From positions 1-19,856 of the forward strand of contig CALGGQ010000347.1 in assembly GCA_937915775.1 (NCBI GenBank): a DNA stretch of 19,856 nt, read 5' to 3'. The notes beneath the pieces were generated by a model that did no database searches, was not told the DNA's origin, and saw nothing but the letters and a program-made list of their open reading frames with translations. Positions 8,310 through 16,085 of the stretch are shown here, piece by piece (positions within the stretch are counted from its first letter, which is position 1; each line of letters starts with the position of its first letter). This DNA is from an uncultured Clostridia bacterium (GTDB lineage Bacteria > Bacillota > Clostridia > Oscillospirales > Acutalibacteraceae). The position numbers were made by a program, and so were the translations under genes.

Positions 8310-8984
8310 TCATTGAATAATGCAGTAAGTCGCATCGTCCTTGCAATCGGTTATTTTATCAAGCTCATTAACCCGTTTGATTTTTTCATCCGTTCTGTAA
8401 CAATGTTCAAAGCAGCCGTCGGTGCCGATGAAAAACGAATCGTTTTCACTAAAGCTGCCGTGCTTAATGCGTAGATGGCTGTGAACATTTGGAGAATTGA
8501 CGAAGTAGGTAATTTGCTTTGTGGCGCCGTTTTCGGGGTACGATATAATCTGTGTTCCCTCCGGATTAATTTGTGCGATTAATCCGTCGCCGACGTGATA
8601 GGTGACGTATTTTCTGTTACGGGTGTCGATGGCAAGGAGCATAAACGTGCAAAGCATCTGTGAAAGCCCGATATTGATACCTTGGCGTTGCTGCTCTTTT
8701 TGCGCTGCTGCCGCCTGAGCCTGCTGGATGTCGTATACCAGGGTTAACGGCACCTGCCCAGATTCATCAAAAATATCGTCCGGGTGCGTTTGGCAAAATG
8801 CAATGCCGGCTGCAACTGCGGTAGCTGATGCCGGTTTGGCAACGGGCGACGAACCCGCACCGTCTGCGACGACGGCAAAAATTTTGTCGCCATGCTGAAT
8901 CACGGATACCGAATCCTCATTTTCCTTTCCCTCCCTTCGATGATCTTCTCCCGTTTCGGAGAAAACTTGAATTTCTGTTTTCAT
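8310..8984 (-). CDS. PP2C-family (PPM) Ser/Thr protein phosphatase, soluble
   Basis: This 224-residue protein carries the metal-binding motifs of PP2C phosphatases in order: ENED (21-24), VVADGAGSS (38-46), a CTFMLLAI strand (112-119) equivalent to the usual GTT segment, HVGDG (130-134), GTDG (187-190) and a terminal DDAT (216-219). The metal-binding aspartates are therefore present and activity is expected. It is shorter than the usual 240-260 residues and has no membrane segment. The ATG at 8984 follows AAGGAGG (8992-8998) at seven bases, a strong site. It lies between the NACHT gene and the helical protein/kinase pair and would be expected to reverse phosphorylation by one or both kinases of the locus. 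Its promoter is unclear: a weak TATACT -10 lies in the 115-base gap upstream. Confidence 0.88.
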   Translation of the reverse strand: MKTEIQVFSETGEDHRREGKENEDSVSVIQHGDKIFAVVADGAGSSPVAKPASATAVAAGIAFCQTHPDDIFDESGQVPLTLVYDIQQAQAAAAQKEQQRQGINIGLSQMLCTFMLLAIDTRNRKYVTYHVGDGLIAQINPEGTQIISYPENGATKQITYFVNSPNVHSHLRIKHGSFSENDSFFIGTDGCFEHCYRTDEKIKRVNELDKITDCKDDATYCIIQ

Positions 8985-9059
8985 GGGATTACCTCCTTTT
9001 GTTGATAAGGATAGTATACAACAGCATTATCAGCTTCGGAACAATTTTGGTTTTAAAAT

Positions 9060-9084
9060 GGCAGCAGGTGATTCACCTGCTGCC
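9060..9084. terminator. Strong hairpin downstream of the NACHT gene
   Basis: GGCAGCAGGTG (9060-9070) pairs perfectly with CACCTGCTGCC (9074-9084) around a 3-base loop. On the minus strand it comes 15 bases after the NACHT stop and is followed by ATTTTAAAAC, a poor U-tract. It could be a weak intrinsic terminator or a partial barrier that lowers readthrough into the PP2C gene. Confidence 0.55.
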
Positions 9085-9099
9085 AGAGGGTTATTGGGT

Positions 9100-11961
9100 T
9101 TATTCCCGGATGATTATTTTTGCCTCCTTCAGCATACGCTGCGTATAACGCGTGAGATGGCTTAAGTCAGAGGCTTTAAACTGCGCACCGCCGAACATCG
9201 CTGACGCATCAAAAGACCTGCTGCCGTTTTTCTTTTGCAACGGAACAGTGATTAACGAAGCAGATATCCGTGAGGATATTCTTTTTTCGATTGATATTTC
9301 GTTTGATGCAATGTTTTCTAATATCATCATATCATTATCGGTAAAGAAGCTTTTGTCAATCCAACGGCACCTTTCCTGCTTTTGATTATAGTAATACCGA
9401 TTGAAGAAATCGTATCTGTCTCCGATGGCGTTATCCACAAATTCCTCGTTGATAAAATCATAATAAACCGTACGTTTTTGAGAATATGATGTCGGGAAAC
9501 CATTATAGATATTAATTCTCAGATATGATTTTTCTTTACAAATAGAGAAAGTCCAATAATAATATCCGTCATCCTGACTGGTAAAATCATCATCAAAAGG
9601 AAGGGTTAATACACGGTGCCAAAGGGTTTCTGTTTCACCATCAAACCATAAATAGTTGAACTTAAAATTCTCCTTTGCCCACTTTTCATTATACCCGCCA
9701 AAATAGCTCCTGAAGAACAGCAAGCCTTTGTTTTGGTAATTAATAATCCGGTCATCCGAAAGATAGTGGTCGGTGCTTTCTTGAAGCTCCGGGTAAGGGC
9801 AACGGGAACTCACTGTTAATTTGCCTTGGTCGTCAACGCTGTATTCGGTCACAACGATATAATTGTTTATTACAAAGACCAGCTTCTGAATCGTTTCGGA
9901 CTGCAGCACAAAGGATTGAAAACCTTTTCCCTCGATGATGCCGGTAGGAAGGTCTAAGGAATCCATACCAAATGCTTCCGGATGCAGCTCTTTTTCGGAC
10001 ATAGAATCCTCCAGCGATGCAGCGATCGAATCAAGAATGCCGTTGTATTGTTTAATTTCTTCCGATGAACACTCGGTTATGTCGTTGACGTTCACCATCT
10101 TTTCTAAAAGAGAAGAAAAAATACGCCATTCCTCATCGCTTAGTTTTGCCAGACTGACTTTAAGCGCAGGGTCTATCGTGCTTATAGCAGTGCCGTAAGC
10201 TTGTGCGTTTTTTACATATTTGAAGAGGGCTTGCGTATTGAATGAGAAGCCTTCCTCCGGATTCTCCTTAAGAACATGGAACTCTTGATGGCCCCAGTTT
10301 AAGCTGCCAATCAGATCAATGGAGTCTCCCTGCCAATTGATATGGTAAATCCCTGCCGCCTTATCAAATGAAATCAGTAAATCGTCCTCCGTCAGAAAGT
10401 CAACGGCTTTAATAGTCAATTGGTCCGATATCAGATTTTCTGCCACCAAACGAAGTGCATGGTCTTTCAAAATGAATACCTGCGTTGCTGAGTGAAGCGC
10501 CACGGCTTCACCGGAGGCGGAAATCCCGTAATACCAGTCGCGTGACGGTTCAGGAAGGGAAAAAAACGTAAAGTCGTCGATATCAGCATCCCGAAAATCA
10601 CTGTTTGCGCAAAACGTTCCGCCCAAAGCGGTCCAGCTCAAATCCAAATGACGATAATCGGCAACAACCTTATTATCTCGTGCCGTTTTCATGATTTCAA
10701 CAAGATTGCAAACTACAAGGAAGTTACTCCCTTGCTTATGCAGATAAGCTTCAATCGGCGACATAGGGGACTGCGTGTCCGCTTTGGAGGCAAAGTCACA
10801 TTCAGACAGCCCGGAGGGCGTTTTGATAAGCTCGCCGACAAACTGACGTACAGCTTTGTTTACGGTAAAATTGAGTTCGCAGTCGTTATCGGAAAAATAA
10901 ATCAAATTGCATATGTGCTTCGCCGCCAGCACGTCACGCCATACCTGGTGCATGGAATAATACGCGGTCTGCCTGCTTCCTGTTTTATGAAGCAGGGCAA
11001 GCTGATACACTATGATGCGCAAAACGGCATCCGGCTCCGGTAAAGCAGGGCGTTCATCTGCATCAAAAAACATCGAAAAATAATCGGCGTTTAATTCCTT
11101 TGCCAGCTCTTTCCAGCCCTCGTTGGTAACGCCTAACTCTTCACGGATGGCAAGCTTGAAGGCAAAAGCCGGTAAATAATAATCGACAACAAACCGTGTA
11201 CTTTCCGTATTGGTTAGGAGGCTGTTATCCGCTGAGAGATCCTCTTTCAGCTTCTGGAGATATTCATTGAGCAAATCCGCCCGTCTCACAACCTTATCGC
11301 CGTACAATGAATCAATCGACTCCTTGCCGCTATACGTCTTGACGAAAGCGTTAAGGTATATCGGCGTCTGCAGAATCTCAAGCAACGACGGATGAAAGCT
11401 GGTTTCATCAAAGGGTTGCTGAAAGCGCTGGGATAAGTAGTTGATAACCTGCTCTTTGGAAAGCCCGCATAGGGTTACTTTCTGAAAGGATGTGAATTCA
11501 TCAAGGCTATAAAAAGAACGTGAGGTTATCACCAGATGAACCCCCGGTGTGTTGGTTAAAAGCCGTATGTTGAACAGAAGGGCGGTTTGTAAAGCGTCCG
11601 GCGCCTCGTTATACCCGTCGAGTAGCAAATAAAATTCGTACCCGTCCTTTTGTTGCTTCTGAAAAAAGCCGTCGAGTTCCTCCCACCCGATTTCAAGCTG
11701 AAAGGTATCAAGGATATACTTGTAAATCGGTGTTTTATCAGCTTCTTTGAGAAGCTTTACGTCTATATAGATAGGGATAGCCTTAGCGCCATTCTTTGCC
11801 TGTTCAATCAGCTGCCGATGTACATAATGGAGCTGCGTGGTTTTTCCGCCGCCGCCTTGCGAGACGACAAAAAGGTTTTTGACCTCCGGATGTGCGGTAA
11901 TATATTCAAACAGACTGCTGTAGACAGTATCAGCGCCTGCTTTAACAGATAATGACATCAT
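9100..11961 (-). CDS. NACHT/STAND NTPase with pentapeptide-like stretch and probable beta-propeller
   Basis: This 953-residue protein begins almost directly with a NACHT-type NTPase: Walker A GGGGKTT (36-42), Walker B YLLLDGYNEA (111-120; the LDG-x-x-E form typical of NACHT), sensor-like HLVITSRSF (142-150), and a helical region ending in HQVWRDVLAAKHI (338-350), like the end of other NACHT modules. Residues about 439-470 have a five-residue periodicity with L or F at the centre (pentapeptide-repeat-like). From about 475 to 930 it is beta-rich with aromatic and Asp/Gly turns, probably a divergent propeller or similar sensor. No membrane segment is seen. STAND NTPases are signal-activated oligomerising switches; many serve in defence or stress. 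There is no obvious N-terminal effector, so signalling may pass to the neighbouring kinases or phosphatases. The ATG pair 11961/11958 has only a weak GAGCG site. The gene has its own promoter (11989-12016). Confidence 0.82.
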   Translation of the reverse strand: MMSLSVKAGADTVYSSLFEYITAHPEVKNLFVVSQGGGGKTTQLHYVHRQLIEQAKNGAKAIPIYIDVKLLKEADKTPIYKYILDTFQLEIGWEELDGFFQKQQKDGYEFYLLLDGYNEAPDALQTALLFNIRLLTNTPGVHLVITSRSFYSLDEFTSFQKVTLCGLSKEQVINYLSQRFQQPFDETSFHPSLLEILQTPIYLNAFVKTYSGKESIDSLYGDKVVRRADLLNEYLQKLKEDLSADNSLLTNTESTRFVVDYYLPAFAFKLAIREELGVTNEGWKELAKELNADYFSMFFDADERPALPEPDAVLRIIVYQLALLHKTGSRQTAYYSMHQVWRDVLAAKHICNLIYFSDNDCELNFTVNKAVRQFVGELIKTPSGLSECDFASKADTQSPMSPIEAYLHKQGSNFLVVCNLVEIMKTARDNKVVADYRHLDLSWTALGGTFCANSDFRDADIDDFTFFSLPEPSRDWYYGISASGEAVALHSATQVFILKDHALRLVAENLISDQLTIKAVDFLTEDDLLISFDKAAGIYHINWQGDSIDLIGSLNWGHQEFHVLKENPEEGFSFNTQALFKYVKNAQAYGTAISTIDPALKVSLAKLSDEEWRIFSSLLEKMVNVNDITECSSEEIKQYNGILDSIAASLEDSMSEKELHPEAFGMDSLDLPTGIIEGKGFQSFVLQSETIQKLVFVINNYIVVTEYSVDDQGKLTVSSRCPYPELQESTDHYLSDDRIINYQNKGLLFFRSYFGGYNEKWAKENFKFNYLWFDGETETLWHRVLTLPFDDDFTSQDDGYYYWTFSICKEKSYLRINIYNGFPTSYSQKRTVYYDFINEEFVDNAIGDRYDFFNRYYYNQKQERCRWIDKSFFTDNDMMILENIASNEISIEKRISSRISASLITVPLQKKNGSRSFDASAMFGGAQFKASDLSHLTRYTQRMLKEAKIIIRE

Positions 11962-11988
11962 ATCACGCTCGTTTCATTGTTTTGTTTT

Positions 11989-12016
11989 ATTATATCATAT
12001 TGCAGTTTAATTGCAA
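11989..12016 (-). promoter_or_regulatory. Extended -10 promoter for the NACHT gene
   Basis: On the minus strand, -35 TTGCAA (12011-12016), a 16-base spacer and -10 TATAAT (11989-11994), preceded by TGA. An inverted repeat TTGCA-N7-TGCAA overlaps the -35 and spacer, a possible operator. It sits directly after the stop of the preceding gene (12021), so the NACHT gene can be expressed apart from the upstream operon. Confidence 0.7.
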
Positions 12017-12020
12017 TGGT

Positions 12021-12875
12021 TTATGAGGCTTTGACCGGCGTCAACTCTGCAATTAGCTGCAATTCAATATCGTAAATTCCGCTGAAGTAAAAGGAGTTGT
12101 CGGCAGCGTCGAAAAAGCTGATGACAAAGGTGTTTTCCTGCGTCATCACAACGGATGAGATACGGACGTCTTTTTCCGGCTCATATCCCGGAATCATTTC
12201 ACTATAATAAGCGGACGCTTCATCAATATTATCGATGTATAGACAAAGCACTCCGCATTGCTCCTCCGGCTGCCAGGGTCGCTGTGCCAGGAAGAGGTAG
12301 CGGTTATTCTTGAAGCTGAAAACTTGATCGGTATAGTGATATATATCGCCGGAACGGAGATAGCCTTTAAATGTCCAGGTGTTGCCAAAATCGGATGTTA
12401 TATACTCTTCGCTATATAACGAGCCTGCAGCGCCGTCTCCGTTGCATAAAACAGTAGCACTACCGTCGGGGTTAAAACAGTAGAGGCTCTCTTCCATGGT
12501 GAAAACAGCGTTTTCCAATCGAGTATCCTGCAGAGAATATCTCGCTTTATAGTTAGGGTTTCCAGACCAATATCGGGCAGCCAGCATATCCATTTCGACC
12601 TCTGTGACCTGGGGATTTACTGTAAACGTCATCGATTTAACCTCCGGAGCAGGAGCCGTCATATCAACAGCGGCGTTGGCTGCCTGCTCCTTCATAATAC
12701 ACTGCTTTGATATTTCCTGTCCGGCGAAAATTCCTGCAAATACAATCAGAGCAACTGAGAGAATATAAATAAGTATCTTGATAAGGCGCTTCATCATCAG
12801 CTTTCTTTCGACAATTTCATTGTCAATGAATGTAGCAGTATCGTGATTTACTTCCCTGAATTTGTTGAACATCAT
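12021..12875 (-). CDS. Membrane-anchored outer-face protein with a single Asp-box
   Basis: This 284-residue protein has about 30 cytoplasmic residues, one membrane segment (31-52, flanked by MKRLIK) and an outer-face domain of about 230 residues. That domain is beta-rich and contains TSDFGNTW (160-167), a good match to the Asp-box (S/T-x-D-x-G-x-T-W) of sialidase-type propellers. Only one copy is visible and the domain is too small for a full propeller. I do not recognise a family. GGAGG (12882-12886) lies six bases before the ATG at 12875; a second ATG at 12872 is also possible. It follows the membrane PP2C by 30 bases and is probably the last gene of the PBP-SEDS-vWA-kinase-PP2C operon. An outer-face sensing or binding subunit is a guess from topology. 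Confidence 0.6.
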   Translation of the reverse strand: MMFNKFREVNHDTATFIDNEIVERKLMMKRLIKILIYILSVALIVFAGIFAGQEISKQCIMKEQAANAAVDMTAPAPEVKSMTFTVNPQVTEVEMDMLAARYWSGNPNYKARYSLQDTRLENAVFTMEESLYCFNPDGSATVLCNGDGAAGSLYSEEYITSDFGNTWTFKGYLRSGDIYHYTDQVFSFKNNRYLFLAQRPWQPEEQCGVLCLYIDNIDEASAYYSEMIPGYEPEKDVRISSVVMTQENTFVISFFDAADNSFYFSGIYDIELQLIAELTPVKAS

Positions 12876-12905
12876 AGCTTTCCTCCTTATGGGATGATTG
12901 GGGGC

Positions 12906-14195
12906 TTATGCCCTCTCGTCATCTGACGAGAGGGCAGTTTCCGTCTGAGAGTCTGTGACAGTCTCTGTGACAGTCTCTGTGACGGTTTCTGTTGGTGGTT
13001 CGGATACCTGCTTTGTGATGTCCTCGGTATCCTCAGTGTCCTCCGTTCCTTCGTTTAAGGTCATCTCGGTTTCCTCTTCCTGCGGCGGTTCTGTGGTGGC
13101 TTTCTCCGTCAGCGTCTCAGAGGCTTCAAGGTCGCGTACGCGTTGAAGGATGGCCTGATCACTCCCGGAGAGACGGCTTACCTCCTCTCGAAGCGAATAG
13201 AGCGTTTTCTCGTGAAGCTCAGCAGCTGTCTTTGCTTGAAGGGTGGCTCTGAAGCTGAGGAGTAAGCTACAAATGACCAGCATGATGAGAAAGCCTGTCA
13301 GCACCTTTGTGTTAGTGCCCGTTTCAGCAGGCAAGGAAGCAGTAGCAGTCTGTGTTCCATGCGGCGCAGCCTTAACGGCGGGAACGGCAGGCGAGGAGGG
13401 GGGAACTGCTGCAGGCTTCTTCACGGTAGTTGACGCTGTGAAGCCGTCAGAGGCATCAGAGTCGATTTTGATAACGACAGCCGTGATGTCGTCCGCAACG
13501 CGCTCTTCATTGATATGATGACGTTCAATCAGCTGATTAAGAGCCTTATCGGAATCGATATCATTGAGTTTCAGATCCCAGGCAAGATACGTTCCGGTCT
13601 GGGGCTCGATGTAAACATCGGTGAAACCGTCTGTGCCGAGTACCAGGCACTTATAATCGTTGAGATTTAAATCGTAACCGCGCATACGCTCATACTGCTT
13701 CTCGCACTGGGCGGGATAAATCGCGCCTGCCAGCTTATCAGGATAGCTGATAATATTCCAGCAGGTGTTCTGACGAACATTGGGGGAGGCGAATACACAG
13801 CCGTCTGCTGCGTGAAACAGCTTGGCTTGCCCCGTTTTCAGGTTGGCAATGAGACCGATGAAGGTGGAACCAATCTCTTCTTCTTTGCAGCCGATGGCAG
13901 CAGCAACCTCGCGCTTAGCTTCTATGAATTCATCAACACAGCGGCGACGGAGGACGGCACAGGGTTCTTCTAATATAGCGTTCGGGTTTTTCGGGTTCTC
14001 GGCTACACTATCCTCAACTATCCTGTTAAACCTGCTGACTACGCTGTCAGCTCCTTCCTTGCCGCGCTTTAATTGACTGATACCGTCAGCACAGGCAACG
14101 ACAAGCAAGTTGCCGACGGTGTTGACTAAGAGCGCATCCTCATTTCTGGCATGGGACCTACCCTTTCGAGTGGCAGAAAAAACATTAACTTTCAT
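12906..14195 (-). CDS. Membrane-anchored PP2C-family protein phosphatase with extracytoplasmic Thr/Glu tail
   Basis: From the ATG at 14195 the protein has 429 residues. A PP2C domain (1-245) shows RNED (17-20), ACADGIS (34-40), GSTFIGLI (109-116), AADG (129-132, in place of the usual GDS), GTDG (187-190) and ADDIT (234-238). A Pro/Ala-rich linker (260-295) leads to a membrane segment (about 299-315), then a short coiled coil (about 320-358) and an acidic Thr-rich tail with TED and TETV tandem repeats. With the catalytic domain inside, the coiled coil and tail are outside the cell. GGAGG (14201-14205) is five bases before this ATG; a GTG at 14198 would add one residue but is too close. It is the phosphatase of a TerY-P-type triad with the kinase and vWA genes directly upstream. 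Confidence 0.88.
   Translation of the reverse strand: MKVNVFSATRKGRSHARNEDALLVNTVGNLLVVACADGISQLKRGKEGADSVVSRFNRIVEDSVAENPKNPNAILEEPCAVLRRRCVDEFIEAKREVAAAIGCKEEEIGSTFIGLIANLKTGQAKLFHAADGCVFASPNVRQNTCWNIISYPDKLAGAIYPAQCEKQYERMRGYDLNLNDYKCLVLGTDGFTDVYIEPQTGTYLAWDLKLNDIDSDKALNQLIERHHINEERVADDITAVVIKIDSDASDGFTASTTVKKPAAVPPSSPAVPAVKAAPHGTQTATASLPAETGTNTKVLTGFLIMLVICSLLLSFRATLQAKTAAELHEKTLYSLREEVSRLSGSDQAILQRVRDLEASETLTEKATTEPPQEEETEMTLNEGTEDTEDTEDITKQVSEPPTETVTETVTETVTDSQTETALSSDDERA
12910..12935. repeat. Perfect hairpin in the last codons of the membrane PP2C gene
   Basis: GCCCTCTCGTCA (12910-12921) and TGACGAGAGGGC (12924-12935) form a 12-bp stem with a 2-base loop. It encodes the last residues (LSSDDERA), and the TAA follows at once. 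There is no T-run after it on the minus strand, so it may be an mRNA-stability or partial attenuation element before the Asp-box gene. Confidence 0.6.
12949..12996. repeat. 12-base tandem repeat coding TETV units
   Basis: About four imperfect copies of a 12-base unit (plus strand GTCTCTGTGACA; the two central copies differ by one base). Being a multiple of three, it changes only the length of the outer tail of the PP2C protein, so copy number may vary between strains. Confidence 0.75.
13020..13046. repeat. 9-base tandem repeat coding TED units
   Basis: Three 9-base units (GTCCTCGGT, ATCCTCAGT, GTCCTCCGT on the plus strand) encode TEDTEDTED in the tail of the membrane PP2C protein. Confidence 0.65.
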
Positions 14196-14211
14196 CACTA
14201 CCTCCGATATT

Positions 14212-16080
14212 TTAAAGTATGGATGCTCCGTAAATGAGCGCTATGATCGCTGCAATACCTGCGACGCCGTATAACAGCGGCTTTTTCCACAATTTCTGCT
14301 GCATTACAATACGATACACCGCTTCCTTATGCGCTGCACTGAACGGCTCAGGCTCATCGTCTGCAGCATTCGGTGTACCGGTTGGCAGCTTGCTGTAAAA
14401 GTAACGGAAAATCAGCTCAACAAGTAGCAGATGCAGGCGCTTGCGCAGGCGAGCGAAGATGCCGCACTTATCGGGCTTGTCCTCTTTGGTCGGTGCGGCA
14501 GGCGCAACCGCCTGCTGCTGCGCAGCAGGTGTTGCTGCAGCAGGCTGTACCTCCGAAGGAGTTTTCTGGGTAACAGTGGGGCTTACCGCCGGCGCAGCGA
14601 CGACTGTATCCGTGTATTCCTCATCCTGAATGCGCGTATTGCCGCTGTAGACAACGGTACGGTTACGGGCGTCGTCCTCGCGGAAGAATTCCTCCGTGAT
14701 GACAACATCCTCAAGATGACCCGGGGAGTAGGTGCAACCGCTGGCAGTATTAATGCCGAGCTCATAGATAAAGGGCAGAATATCGTCGAAGTCGGTCGTT
14801 GCCGTTTTACCCTTCAATACGTTGCTCAGGAAGAGATACCATCTGATCGGCTCAACCGGAAATTCCTGGTGCCACTGAAGTTTGGCGGCGTCGAAAAGTG
14901 CCTTTGAAGCATCACAGAGCTCCTTCTGCTTGCCGGGAGGAATCATATATGAGCCGTAGTCCTTCGCATTGAGCAGAAAGCCGCCGGTTTTGCCGTCAAT
15001 CTCAAGCACAGCGCTCACGCTGAGCAATCCCGCGTAATAGGAGTTAGCCATCCCTGAGTTGAAGCGTAACCCTGTCTGGTACTTATCGGGGAACCCGTCC
15101 GTACCGCCTGACCAGGCGTTGTTGGGTGCTTCCTTATATTGGGCGCTTGCCAGATCAATGAGGTTGGCGGTCTTGTTAGTATCATCATAAAGGATGTTGT
15201 GATCGAGGTCAGAGCTGTAGACTCCGAGAAGCTTGAGCCTGATGACAGACGCGAGGACGCTTTTGGCAAGCTCAAGCGGGTGCTGCGTCTTGCTGTGCAG
15301 CTTGTCATACGGTATGGCTTTTCCGTCCATCTCCTCCATGATGTAGCCAATGGGCTGTTCCTGCTCATTATAGACGACTGCCTTGGGAAGCGCGCAATGC
15401 TCGATATGCAGCTTTGTCATAGCTTCCCACTTGCTGACGGTTGCGCGGTCGAGGTATGTGGTAGGAAAAAGGATTTTCATTCTCATACCGTTGGTAAGAG
15501 GGAATGCCTGACCCTCGCTTCCGGCATTATCGGAAAGGGGGGTGAATTTCGGGAGCGTACCGGTATAAGTCTTGTCGTCCAGCGTGTAATGGAAGCGCTT
15601 GCACGCCTCATCGTGCACAATCTCTGTTGTGTCAAAGCCGCGAATCAAGAACTTTTTGTTGCCTTCGATTACCGGCGCGGGTACAAACAGCGGACTGCCT
15701 GAATACGTGTCCAATCTTGAGAACACTTTGATTTCGCAAGGCGGCTGAAAGATTTGGTGATTCAGCGCCGGAATGATGCGGTTGCCCGGCGAGAAGTTCA
15801 GCTGTTTGGCATCATCCTCGAATTTCTTGCGGAATCCGGGGCTTCTGAGGCAGTAGAACAGCTCGGAGGTTCCGGCTACAGGAAGCACGGTTATCGGCAC
15901 TCCCTGCAGCCCCAGTTTGTTTATGAACGCATCGAAGCGCTCCTCACAATGAGCAATGGCAAGCTCTTCGCGTGTGTGCTTATAGACGTATACGTGGTAG
16001 CCGGACAGGTTGAGCTTATTCAGCTCGTCATAGTACGTTTTGTCAACAAAAGAGTCAGCAGTAATAATCAGGTTGCGCAT
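14212..16080 (-). CDS. Tail-anchored divergent protein kinase of a TerY-P-type triad
   Basis: This 622-residue protein has an N-terminal domain (about 1-100) of alternating strands and helices that I do not recognise, then a kinase-like core: a glycine-containing loop near SDNAGSEGQAFP (183-194), lysine in RMKILFP (K202), hinge YIMEEMDG (246-253), catalytic loop SSDLDHNIL (D291, D293, N295) and DFG equivalent LIDLAS (D309). This resembles YegI-type kinases, which partner TerY-like vWA and PP2C proteins. The catalytic loop seems one residue shorter than the usual D-x-x-x-x-N, so activity is likely but not certain. A Pro/Ala/Gln linker (about 493-530) and a basic stretch (542-550) lead to a C-terminal membrane segment (603-621), making it tail-anchored with the kinase inside. 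GAGGTG (16089-16094) precedes the ATG by eight bases. The vWA stop is five bases upstream and PP2C follows 16 bases downstream. Confidence 0.8.
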   Translation of the reverse strand: MRNLIITADSFVDKTYYDELNKLNLSGYHVYVYKHTREELAIAHCEERFDAFINKLGLQGVPITVLPVAGTSELFYCLRSPGFRKKFEDDAKQLNFSPGNRIIPALNHQIFQPPCEIKVFSRLDTYSGSPLFVPAPVIEGNKKFLIRGFDTTEIVHDEACKRFHYTLDDKTYTGTLPKFTPLSDNAGSEGQAFPLTNGMRMKILFPTTYLDRATVSKWEAMTKLHIEHCALPKAVVYNEQEQPIGYIMEEMDGKAIPYDKLHSKTQHPLELAKSVLASVIRLKLLGVYSSDLDHNILYDDTNKTANLIDLASAQYKEAPNNAWSGGTDGFPDKYQTGLRFNSGMANSYYAGLLSVSAVLEIDGKTGGFLLNAKDYGSYMIPPGKQKELCDASKALFDAAKLQWHQEFPVEPIRWYLFLSNVLKGKTATTDFDDILPFIYELGINTASGCTYSPGHLEDVVITEEFFREDDARNRTVVYSGNTRIQDEEYTDTVVAAPAVSPTVTQKTPSEVQPAAATPAAQQQAVAPAAPTKEDKPDKCGIFARLRKRLHLLLVELIFRYFYSKLPTGTPNAADDEPEPFSAAHKEAVYRIVMQQKLWKKPLLYGVAGIAAIIALIYGASIL

Positions 16081-16085
16081 AATAT

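Noticed and set aside
12945..13046. Possible CRISPR or satellite array
   Set aside because: The repeats are 9-12 bases, adjacent, in frame and coding (TED and TETV units); there are no spacers or cas genes.
14373..14907. Plus-strand frames opposite the kinase tail (14373-14573, 14431-14907)
   Set aside because: They are shadows of the Pro/Ala/Gln-rich linker coding sequence, with low-complexity products and no ribosome binding site.
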